Shown: positions 1-5,889 of the stretch, one piece after another
Numbering within the stretch: the stretch's first letter is position 1
Layout of the letters: each line of letters opens with the position of its first letter
The notes under the pieces: model-generated
Seen by the model: the letters and a program-made list of their open reading frames with translations, nothing else
Told to the model about the DNA's origin: nothing
Databases searched by the model: none
Assembly: GCA_002293965.1 (NCBI GenBank)
Contig: DBEG01000161.1
Span: forward strand, 1-9,942
DNA: 9,942 bases
Origin: Actinobacteria bacterium UBA912
GTDB lineage: Bacteria; Actinomycetota; Coriobacteriia; Anaerosomatales; UBA912
Reading direction: 5' to 3'
Program-made: the position numbers and the translations under genes

Positions 1-183
1 TGAGCTAATCGCCCGATCCTGGCCGACACTGCCTTCGGGCAAGCCGCGAAGACGAACGTCATTCTAACATCAAACCGGTGAAATTCCACCATTAGCGGGC
101 GGCATGTCACGACTCCATGAAAATGTTTTACCTGCACTCATTAGAAATGTCCGCCCAGGTGCCTTATCGAGTGAGTCGGCATA
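1..183. other. Window-edge stretch with no supportable gene
   Basis: I see no convincing gene here. A short open frame on the plus strand ends in TAA at 65-67, and another on the minus strand runs off the left edge from an ATG at 62. Neither has a recognisable sequence or a ribosome binding site, so either could be the edge of a neighbouring gene. There is a near-palindrome at 77-90 (GGTGAAATTCCACC, one mispair) and a small UUCG-loop hairpin at 30-41 (TGCC-TTCG-GGCA). No clear terminator follows the signal peptidase gene that ends at 184. Confidence 0.4.
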
Positions 184-1362
184 CTAGAGCGGCAGGGACG
201 CCAACGCATTCCTTGCGCCGATAGCGAGCCAGCCCACCTTCGGAATTACAAGGCCGACCTTCCCCTCGATGACCTCTGGAGGAACGGTATCTCGATCTAC
301 CTTCTCGTTAGCATCACCCTTCGTCACGAAACGGACCTCCTGGCCTTCTGGCTGGATGTCTATGACGCGGTGTACCTGTGGAATCCCATTCCCCGTGTGA
401 TCGAATGCGATGATGTCGCCGACATCGATCGTGGCAGGATCGACAGGAACGAGGACGACGATGTCCCCGACGTCGATGGCAGGCTGCATCGATCCGCTGG
501 CAATCAATAAGGGCCGTGGTCCGAAAACTCCCGCCATGAACCAGAACACCACCACCATGAGCAGTCCGAGTAGTGCAGTGCGAGCCGTGGACCACCAGGA
601 ATCAGGTTGCCGATCGGGAGGCGTCTCTCCCTCGGCGAGATCGGCACGGTAGATACCGCCGACGATGTGCAGCGCGAGCAAGGGGACTACGGTGCCGATG
701 AGTGCCGTTGATGCCCAGGGTAGGTCGGGCAGTATCGGGGGGAACCAATGGGCCGCCGCGAGTGTGCCCCGATAAACGAACGCGGCGGGCACCCCTCCGA
801 GCAAGGCGAGGAGTCCAGCGAATAGGTTCTCGGCGAAATTCGGCAGCAGGATGGTCCCGCCGACGGCGAAGGCGCTTTCGGCAGACCCAAGACGCGCGTA
901 TACCGCTGGCTGTATCTGGACCAAGGTCAGGATAAGCGAAGAGCCGACAAGCCCAGCGGTAAGCCTGGCCACACCTGCCGAACGGATCAGACACACACGC
1001 ACGACCTCCATGCCGAGCAGCATTGTGAAGACGCGCGCGGCATTCACCGCGATGCCAGTGATCGTCGTCGAATAGGGACTCCTGCCGAATCCCCATTCGA
1101 GACCGCCGAGCGCTAACAAAAAGACCTGGAGCAGGGCCGCACCGAGAGCGATGAGGAGGAGCCGGTGATCCCGCTTCACTAGCACGAGTCCCGATCGACG
1201 AGCCAGGAGGAACGCCACCAATCCCACGAGCAACCACAGGGCCGGGGTCACGACGTAAGCGAGCAGCATGCCGTCGACGCGGCCGGGCAGTACGAAGTGG
1301 ATCGAAGCATAAATCACCGCGACCGCCGCGGTGACAAGTATCCATATGCGCGTGGTAGACAT
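184..1362 (-). CDS. S26B-family signal peptidase I (SipW/Sec11/archaeal-like) with polytopic N-terminal domain
   Basis: This is a membrane serine peptidase that should remove signal peptides from exported proteins on the outer face of the membrane. The catalytic domain is about residues 280-392. It contains SGSMQP with the nucleophile Ser291, VHRV with His331 where the bacterial type-I enzyme has lysine, and GDAN with Asp350. A Ser-His pair marks the SipW, ER and archaeal branch (S26B). Usual SipW enzymes are about 190 residues, but this one has 392. The extra N-terminal 260 residues hold about seven hydrophobic segments (roughly 7-25, 33-54, 67-88, 102-126, 131-152, 179-199, 216-237), followed by the normal anchor helix at 262-281. 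I do not recognise that N-terminal domain. The ATG start is supported by GGGAG seven bases upstream. The two genes upstream encode SipW-type exported proteins, its likely substrates, but a 241-bp gap with a strong hairpin lies between, so it may be transcribed separately or at a reduced level. Confidence 0.9.
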   Translation of the reverse strand: MSTTRIWILVTAAVAVIYASIHFVLPGRVDGMLLAYVVTPALWLLVGLVAFLLARRSGLVLVKRDHRLLLIALGAALLQVFLLALGGLEWGFGRSPYSTTITGIAVNAARVFTMLLGMEVVRVCLIRSAGVARLTAGLVGSSLILTLVQIQPAVYARLGSAESAFAVGGTILLPNFAENLFAGLLALLGGVPAAFVYRGTLAAAHWFPPILPDLPWASTALIGTVVPLLALHIVGGIYRADLAEGETPPDRQPDSWWSTARTALLGLLMVVVFWFMAGVFGPRPLLIASGSMQPAIDVGDIVVLVPVDPATIDVGDIIAFDHTGNGIPQVHRVIDIQPEGQEVRFVTKGDANEKVDRDTVPPEVIEGKVGLVIPKVGWLAIGARNALASLPL

Positions 1363-1542
1363 CTCAGATCTCCCGGCTGTAGAGTGCTCCTCACATATCC
1401 TTCATGCGCAGGTATTACACGCATGTCGGCGGGGACCGTGGTTCGATTCTACCACGGCAATGTTCTGGTGAAGCGTGACGTTGGCGGGATTCAACGAGTC
1501 AAGGTATTTGCCTGGGCCAAAGCTAGTGACACCATAGATGCC

Positions 1543-1580
1543 TCGCACCCACGTCGAGCAAACGCTCGACGTGGGTGCGA
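1543..1580 (-). terminator. Perfect 17-bp-stem hairpin, probable terminator or attenuator
   Basis: The arms at 1543-1559 (TCGCACCCACGTCGAGC) and 1564-1580 are exact reverse complements, separated by a four-base loop (AAAC on the plus strand, GTTT on the minus strand). The hairpin begins 23 bases after the stop codon of the exported-protein gene that ends at 1604. No run of T follows on either strand, so it is not a classic intrinsic terminator. It may be a U-less terminator, a 3' stabilising structure, or an attenuator that lowers expression of the signal peptidase downstream. Confidence 0.55.
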
Positions 1581-1603
1581 TCAGGCGTTGCCCGACACGC
1601 AAA

Positions 1604-2272
1604 TCATGGAGTCACGTACTCGGGGTCCATGTACATGTTGTACTGCACCGCGTTGAGCTCGATTACAAACTCCAGTGTTTCGCCTTGTGGTGCCCCACAC
1701 AACACGTGGAACCAGAAACTCATCTCCAGCGGCCGGTCTCCTGGATGGATCTGGGCTCCGAGGTTGTCTCCCCACAGGATCTCGATGTCGTCCAAGCCGT
1801 CTTCGTTGAGGTCCAGCGGTACAACCGGGTACGGCCCCCCGAAGAGTTCCGTCCCGTTGATACTGACGCTCTCGAACTTGAGCGGTATCGAACCATCGTT
1901 GTAAGGGTAGACGTTGACGATATTGAAGTAGCTTGGATAAACGTTCTTCATCGTAACCTTGATGGCCTCGTTCTTCCCGTCACCGTCCTCGTCGACGAGG
2001 ATGGCCTTGCCCCATCCAACGTTCTTGGTGCCGTCTTCAGGCCACGGATTCTCAAACCCATCTCCGGTGGTCATATCGACAGGCGTTTCCGTGCCGCCGA
2101 ACCACGGTGGCTTGAAGGTGTCATGCACCCTGACGACCACGAACTCCCAGCACAGCTCGCCGGTCTCAACCAAGCCGTTGATTCTAGCCGAGTCGGTCCA
2201 ACGGGCATGTCCCACACCGAGCAGTGACAGTGCGGCCAACAGCACGATCACGACAGACGAAAGTCGTTTCAC
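1604..2272 (-). CDS. SipW-dependent-type exported protein (TasA/camelysin-like) with acidic calcium-type loops
   Basis: A probable secreted or cell-surface protein of 222 residues. Residues 1-21 are a basic, hydrophobic signal segment, followed by ARWTDSARINGLVETGEL, which resembles the region after the signal peptide in TasA, CalY and other SipW substrates. The body looks beta-rich and carries a YNDGSIPL motif near 124-131 and QIHPG near 174-178, both shared with the gene just upstream. Two short acidic loops, DEDGDGKNE at 94-102 and DLNEDGLDD at 154-162, match the D-x-D/N-x-D-G pattern of EF-hand or dockerin calcium loops and are absent from the paralogue. Cys41 and Cys192 could form a disulfide. 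The start is GTG with a strong AAAGGAGGG site. The gene follows its paralogue by 45 bases, very likely in the same transcript. The fibre or matrix role known for TasA is only inferred here. Confidence 0.82.
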   Translation of the reverse strand: MKRLSSVVIVLLAALSLLGVGHARWTDSARINGLVETGELCWEFVVVRVHDTFKPPWFGGTETPVDMTTGDGFENPWPEDGTKNVGWGKAILVDEDGDGKNEAIKVTMKNVYPSYFNIVNVYPYNDGSIPLKFESVSINGTELFGGPYPVVPLDLNEDGLDDIEILWGDNLGAQIHPGDRPLEMSFWFHVLCGAPQGETLEFVIELNAVQYNMYMDPEYVTP

Positions 2273-2299
2273 CAGCTCACCCTCCTTTCAGGTCAGGGG

Positions 2300-2317
2300 T
2301 GATCGCTGTCACGATCA
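2300..2317 (-). other. Intercistronic hairpin between the two exported-protein genes
   Basis: A perfect 6-bp stem (TGATCG at 2300-2305, CGATCA at 2312-2317) with a six-base loop sits directly after the stop codon at 2318-2320 and about 11 bases before the Shine-Dalgarno sequence of the next gene. No T run follows, so I do not read it as a terminator. A structure here could protect the upstream message or tune the ratio of the two proteins. Confidence 0.35.
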
Positions 2318-2863
2318 TTAGTCGTCATCATTCCCCGACTCGTCATTCTCATTCTCAGGCGGTAGGTTCCACTGGCCGACATCGATGCTGACCTCGAACG
2401 TGTAGGTTTCGTTCTCTTCCGCGTCGTTGTCAAAGTGAACCGTGAGCATTCCCGTTTCGCTCCCATTAGGATGAATCTGTGTCGGACCATTTTCGTTGAA
2501 TCCCGTGACCTCGACATCCATGAACTCTGGAAGCTCAGAAATCCACACCCCATCGACGTGGAGCGGGATCGTCCCGTCATTGATCACCGAGAAGAGGCAC
2601 GTGTAGGTGATGCTCGGGTACCCGTTGTACACCGTGACCCACAGTTTGTTCGGGTCTTCCTCGTCGGGTACGGCCTCGATCCAGCTGTAATCCTTGCCTG
2701 TGGGTTCATCGTCGTAGCACTCGATCATTCCTATCGCTGTCGACAATTCTCCTGTGTGAACATACCCGTTGATGCTCAAACTGTCGGTCCAGCGGGCCAG
2801 ACCGACGCCTAATGCCAGCAACGCCACCAGTAGCAGAGTGCTGACTATGCCGATACGTTTCAT
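2318..2863 (-). CDS. SipW-dependent-type exported protein (TasA/camelysin-like), first of a tandem pair
   Basis: A probable secreted protein of 181 residues. Its N-terminus is a basic, hydrophobic signal segment (residues 1-22), then ARWTDSLSINGYVHTGELS, closely matching the equivalent segment of the downstream gene and the post-cleavage region of SipW substrates. The rest looks like a beta-rich extracellular domain with INDGTIPL near 94-101 and QIHPNGSE near 129-136. It ends in a very acidic tail (NENDESGNDDD) of the kind that could bind cations or stay extended. Cys49 and Cys89 are available for a disulfide. ATG is chosen for its AAGGAAG site and position at the start of the signal peptide. 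It is first in a two-gene unit with its paralogue, and the likely processing peptidase is encoded at 184-1362. Function beyond export is not visible in the sequence. Confidence 0.82.
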   Translation of the reverse strand: MKRIGIVSTLLLVALLALGVGLARWTDSLSINGYVHTGELSTAIGMIECYDDEPTGKDYSWIEAVPDEEDPNKLWVTVYNGYPSITYTCLFSVINDGTIPLHVDGVWISELPEFMDVEVTGFNENGPTQIHPNGSETGMLTVHFDNDAEENETYTFEVSIDVGQWNLPPENENDESGNDDD

Positions 2864-3007
2864 GGCATGACACTTCCTTTCATCTTAGACATTCGATGCC
2901 TGTTTCTGTCTCGGTCTCCGCCATCCACCATCCGGGACGACGCACCGTCGGCGCTCGTCGTGGCTTCCCTCCTCTCTGGCGGCCAACGGCATTGTTTGAG
3001 TGTGCAC

Positions 3008-3025
3008 GGGGCGCCTTGACGCCCC
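3008..3025 (-). terminator. GC-rich hairpin after the receiver-only regulator
   Basis: GGGGCG at 3008-3013 and CGCCCC at 3020-3025 form a perfect 6-bp stem with a six-base loop. On the minus strand it lies 18 bases past the stop codon of the regulator gene. No T run follows on that strand (GTGCACACTC), so it is at best a weak or factor-assisted terminator separating the regulator from the exported-protein genes. Confidence 0.35.
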
Positions 3026-3043
3026 TTATGTGAACTTGGGTGC

Positions 3044-3424
3044 TCATGGATCGGGGGCCTTGTCCATTCGCACGACATCCCGTATCACAGCAGGCAGGAT
3101 GTCCGGGGCCGTATGCTTCGTCACGAACGCGGCGGCACCCGCCGCCAACGCCTCTTCACGCAACCATGGGTAATCGTGACCCGTAAGCACCACCACGCGA
3201 GATGCCGGATGACTCTGACATATCTGCCGTGTAGCCTGGATCCCGTCGGCATAGGGCATGAAGATGTCCATGACGACGACATCGGGATTCAGCTCCTCAT
3301 ACGCTCGCACGGCACTCTCTCCATCAGAAACGACGCCTATGACGTCCATGTCACATTCCTCATCTAGGAAGCGAGAGAGGGTGCCGAGGTAGCGTGCGTT
3401 ATCGTCGGCAATCAGAACGCGCAT
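3044..3424 (-). CDS. Receiver-domain-only response regulator
   Basis: A 126-residue CheY-like protein made of a single receiver domain and no output domain. Visible landmarks are the acidic pair Asp7-Asp8 in LIADDNARYL, the phospho-acceptor Asp53 in VVVMDIFMP, Thr81 in VVLTGHD and Lys103 in FVTKHT. The sequence is closest in style to receivers of NarL/LuxR-type regulators, and the stop after about 120 residues shows no sign of a degraded DNA-binding domain in the following bases. It could act by protein-protein contact, as a phosphate sink, or as a relay for the kinase encoded at 4275-4955. The ATG start has an AGAGGAG site about ten bases upstream. It lies on the same strand as the kinase-regulator pair but 185 bases away, and has its own candidate promoter. 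Confidence 0.88.
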   Translation of the reverse strand: MRVLIADDNARYLGTLSRFLDEECDMDVIGVVSDGESAVRAYEELNPDVVVMDIFMPYADGIQATRQICQSHPASRVVVLTGHDYPWLREEALAAGAAAFVTKHTAPDILPAVIRDVVRMDKAPDP

Positions 3425-3462
3425 CGTCAGGGCGCTCCTCTCGGCAAACCGCTCATATAGCG

Positions 3463-3491
3463 AGCATAGGTCGCTGCGGGAGCGCTGACAC
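3463..3491 (-). promoter_or_regulatory. Candidate promoter for the receiver-only regulator
   Basis: On the minus strand GTGTCA (3491-3486) resembles a -35 box and TATGCT (3468-3463) a -10 box, each matching four of six consensus bases, with an ideal 17-base spacer. It would start transcription near 3456, about 30 bases before the ATG at 3424. This is a pattern match only. Confidence 0.3.
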
Positions 3492-3609
3492 TGTTCCCCG
3501 GGATTGAAAGTTGTTCGCCCTTTAGCCGATCACCTAGTCACAGGTACAGGGAATCCTGACCGCTGGTACGGCGCGGATCGAATCAGTTCTTGGGAGTTCG
3601 GCTCGGCTG

Positions 3610-4278
3610 CTACTCGTCCGGGTGCAGGAGATGGAGCCGATAGGCTGCGGTTGTCAGTTCGGAGCGAGTCCGAGCTGCAGTTTTACTGAGGAGATTGCCC
3701 ATATGGTACTTGACTGTACGTTCGGAGATGAAGAGAGTCGTGGCAATCTCCGGATTCGACATGCCACGAGCCACGAGAATCCAGACTTCAAGCTCCCTAG
3801 GGGAAACACCATAGTTGGCGATATTCGCCTCGCTTGGATCGGAGCGCATCATCTCAGACAGAATCTCCGGGTGGACTGTAGTGAGACCCTCGTACGCACT
3901 ACGGATCGCCTCAGCGAGAACATCAGGTTCGGCGCGATCCTTCGTGAGATAGCCAAAAGCACCATCTTGAAGTGCCGCCCGCATCGAAGACGGGTCGTTC
4001 ACGCTTGTCAGAACGATCGTGCGGGCCGGACACCGACGCTCGCGTAGTATCTGCAACACCGAAAGCCCGTCCAGGTCTGGAAGACGTAGGTCCAGCAGAA
4101 TGACATCGACCTGGGCGTCATGAAGGAATTCAAGGGCCTCGATACCGTTCGTGGCCTCGGCGACGACCTTGATGTCATCGTAATCATCGAGGATTCTGCG
4201 CAGTCCTTCACGCATGAGGGGATGGTCTTCGACGAGGCAGACTTCTATCGCGCCCGGCATTGTCACTGCAGCAGTCAT
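3610..4278 (-). CDS. NarL/FixJ-type response regulator with LuxR helix-turn-helix
   Basis: A two-domain transcription regulator of 222 residues. The receiver domain (about 10-125) has Glu17-Asp18 in CLVEDHPLMREGL, the phosphorylated Asp63 in VILLDLRLPDLDG, Thr91 in IVLTSVN and Lys113 in YLTKD. The C-terminal LuxR-type helix-turn-helix (about 157-218) shows VSPRELEV, GMSNPEIA and ISERTVKYHMGNLLSKT. It should bind DNA when phosphorylated by the kinase encoded immediately upstream. The ATG at 4278 overlaps the kinase stop by four bases (ATGA), which implies translational coupling. A second ATG six codons in would also give a complete receiver, and neither has a clear Shine-Dalgarno site. Targets are not identifiable from this window. 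Confidence 0.93.
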   Translation of the reverse strand: MTAAVTMPGAIEVCLVEDHPLMREGLRRILDDYDDIKVVAEATNGIEALEFLHDAQVDVILLDLRLPDLDGLSVLQILRERRCPARTIVLTSVNDPSSMRAALQDGAFGYLTKDRAEPDVLAEAIRSAYEGLTTVHPEILSEMMRSDPSEANIANYGVSPRELEVWILVARGMSNPEIATTLFISERTVKYHMGNLLSKTAARTRSELTTAAYRLHLLHPDE

Positions 4279-4955
4279 ACCGAGAACCTGACCGACACAG
4301 TGGTACCCCCTTCTGGGCCTGACCTGACGGCGAAATCGGCGTCAAGCAGTTCGGCGCGGTCACGCATTCCGACGAAACCGTGACCAGCAGGAAGTCCTGT
4401 CGCCCCATCGATCCCTGGAATTCCGCACCCGTCATCCTCGACCGAACAGTGAATCCAATCCGGATCGAAGCTCACCACGACTCTGATTGTCGACGCGCGA
4501 GCATGAGTAAGTGCATTCCTCATCGCCTCCTGGACGATGCGAAACATGGCGATACGCACGGAATCCGTGAGACGGTGACAGTTTTCTTCACCGGCAGTGA
4601 AGTACTCGATCCGGATATCGGAATGTCTCCTTCGAACGTCTTCTATGAAGGAGTGAAGCATGTCTCCAACCGTCGATTCATCCAGTGCCGCTGGACGATG
4701 AAACGCTATGATTTCACGTATTTCGTCATGGGCGGCCTGGATGAGATCGACCGAGCGGGTCATTGACTCCTTGTATACAGAATCGATTGGAATCAGGCGC
4801 GAGCCGCGACGCAGTTCAAGAAGGGAGGCTGCCAAAGTCTGAACAGGCCCGTCATGCAGGTCATGTGCGACGCGCCGCATCTGGCGCTCCATGCGGAGGT
4901 GCGGTTCGTGGGCAGCTATCCCATCCGGAGATGATAGCCTGCGGGAATGAGACAT
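4275..4955 (-). CDS. Soluble NarL/DesK-class sensor histidine kinase
   Basis: A cytoplasmic kinase of 226 residues that should autophosphorylate and pass phosphate to the regulator overlapping its 3' end. The HisKA_3 dimerisation segment (about 22-90) contains VAHDLHDGPVQTL with the phosphorylated His34. The HATPase domain (about 130-226) has the N-box QEAMRNALTHA (Asn147), the G1 box DDGCGIP and the G2 segment GHGFVGMRDRAELL. There is no transmembrane segment and no PAS or GAF domain, only about 25 residues before the H-box, so the signal must come from a partner protein or a cytoplasmic ligand. I place the start at 4955 rather than the more distal 5036 because GAGGGGAG lies seven bases before it and the upstream extension does not look like coding sequence. 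Confidence 0.92.
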   Translation of the reverse strand: MSHSRRLSSPDGIAAHEPHLRMERQMRRVAHDLHDGPVQTLAASLLELRRGSRLIPIDSVYKESMTRSVDLIQAAHDEIREIIAFHRPAALDESTVGDMLHSFIEDVRRRHSDIRIEYFTAGEENCHRLTDSVRIAMFRIVQEAMRNALTHARASTIRVVVSFDPDWIHCSVEDDGCGIPGIDGATGLPAGHGFVGMRDRAELLDADFAVRSGPEGGTTVSVRFSV

Positions 4956-4996
4956 AGTGTAGCTCCCCTCGATGAAGCGGGTAGGTACTTTCGTCG

Positions 4997-5016
4997 GGTG
5001 ACGGGCTGCCGTCACC
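4997..5016 (-). promoter_or_regulatory. Perfect inverted repeat in the kinase leader
   Basis: GGTGACGG (4997-5004) and CCGTCACC (5009-5016) are exact reverse complements around a four-base loop. The element lies 42 bases upstream of the kinase start. It could be a leader RNA hairpin or a DNA operator, perhaps for the autoregulating response regulator of this pair. An AT-rich TATATT at 5047-5042 on the minus strand could be the -10 box of this transcript, but I find no good -35. Confidence 0.4.
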
Positions 5017-5113
5017 TTCCAAACAACGTCCCACAAACATTAATATATCAGAGAACTAGAAGTTGCGACAGCTATAACGCGAAACGGGGCGCAGGCAAAT
5101 AGAGTTGATACAA

Positions 5114-5704
5114 TCAGCGAGCAGGCACTCCGAAAACCTTCGAGTTGTCCGGCACATCCCGAGTGACTACCGCTCCTGCGCCGATCACGCAATCCGACCC
5201 GACGCGGATACCTGGCAACAATACCGCTCCAGCGCCCACAAGAGTCCTCGCCCCCACAGAAGACGCGCCACTCAGAAGGACTCCTGGGGCTACATGAGAG
5301 TGCGCTCCGATGGAAACGTCATGTGCAACGACGCATCCGACGTTCAATAGGACATTCACTCCGACTTTGGCCTGGGAATTGACCACGACGTTCTGCATGA
5401 CCTGACTGCCTCCGCTAATGGCACTGTATGGACTCACACATGCCGAAGAGTGGATCAGTGTAATGAACTCGAGCGCCTTCGACCATGAGTCCCAGCACTT
5501 CGCCCTTGCCTGAACGTCGCCGATGGCACAGGCTGCGTGTTTGTAGATGGACGTATCCGGGATTCGAATCACAGGCAATCCCGTTGGGATGTGAGGCCCT
5601 TGGGCAAGATCGTCCTGGAATAGAGCGACTTTGAGTCCCATCGCAACCACGACATCCGCGACTTCACGTGAATGACCGCCTGCACCGAATATCACAACAT
5701 CCAC
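5114..5704 (-). CDS. NeuD/PglD-family sugar O-acyltransferase
   Basis: An acyl-CoA-dependent acetyltransferase of 196 residues, of the family that acetylates sialic acids or amino-sugar nucleotides for surface glycans. The N-terminal part (1-80) is the PglD_N nucleotide-sugar-binding fold, with FGAGGHSREVADVV at 6-19. The C-terminal part (about 85-190) is a left-handed beta helix of hexapeptide repeats, including VGVNVLLNVGCVVAHDVSIG, with His128 in the position of the catalytic base and the adjacent His137 also typical. It ends with the usual GVPAR. Length is slightly below the common 205-220. The start codon is GTG, with GGGAAG upstream. No other glycan gene is visible nearby: the neighbours are signalling genes and a divergent DUF6671 gene. 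The acceptor sugar cannot be told. Confidence 0.88.
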   Translation of the reverse strand: MDVVIFGAGGHSREVADVVVAMGLKVALFQDDLAQGPHIPTGLPVIRIPDTSIYKHAACAIGDVQARAKCWDSWSKALEFITLIHSSACVSPYSAISGGSQVMQNVVVNSQAKVGVNVLLNVGCVVAHDVSIGAHSHVAPGVLLSGASSVGARTLVGAGAVLLPGIRVGSDCVIGAGAVVTRDVPDNSKVFGVPAR

Positions 5705-5819
5705 TATGCGACTTCCCTTCGTGTTCCGAGCTTCGATTCACTCGCCCGAGTCCAACGAGTACCAACTTGCCATATACTCAGACGTCTCGGCAAGGGCGAC
5801 CGGGCTGACTTTCCTGCGA

Positions 5820-5848
5820 TGGTTCTAGCAGAACCAAGCGGCTATACT
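5820..5848 (+). promoter_or_regulatory. Probable promoter with overlapping operator-like palindrome
   Basis: A perfect inverted repeat TGGTTCT-AGC-AGAACCA occupies 5820-5836. TATACT at 5843-5848 is a good -10 box (five of six), and with a 17-base spacer the -35 would fall at 5820-5825, inside the palindrome. A protein bound there would block RNA polymerase from the DUF6671 gene starting at 5890. The -35 itself is weak, as expected for a regulated promoter, but all of this is inferred from pattern. Confidence 0.4.
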
Positions 5849-5889
5849 GTTTTCGCACCAACCGCCGCAAACAGGAGACCCACGTCTGT

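Noticed and set aside
602..1345. 247-codon open frame on the minus strand inside the signal peptidase gene
   Set aside because: It is rich in Arg, Gly and Ser with no family motif, as expected for an out-of-frame reading of GC-rich coding sequence.
1436..1457. tRNA T-arm-like sequence (GGTTCGATTC flanked by CCGTG and CCACGG)
   Set aside because: There is no matching acceptor stem, D-arm or anticodon arm at the required distances on either strand. It is best read as a plain 7-bp inverted repeat.
1402..1602. 66-codon open frame on the minus strand in the gap before the signal peptidase gene
   Set aside because: It crosses the 17-bp hairpin, has no ribosome binding site and resembles nothing I know. 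A decayed gene remains possible but is not supportable.
1538..2227. 229-codon open frame on the plus strand
   Set aside because: It lies antisense to the exported-protein gene at 1604-2272, has no recognisable domain, and its openness follows from codon bias of the real gene.
2860..3078. Short minus-strand frame ending in an ATGA overlap with the first exported-protein gene
   Set aside because: The overlap resembles real coupling, but the only good Shine-Dalgarno (2968-2976) is too far from an in-frame ATG (2931), and the peptide is a featureless mix of charged residues running across the GC-rich hairpin.
5820..5836. LexA/SOS box reading of the GTTC-N5-GAAC palindrome
   Set aside because: Gram-positive SOS boxes have GAAC before GTTC with four bases between. 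Here the order is reversed and the spacing differs.
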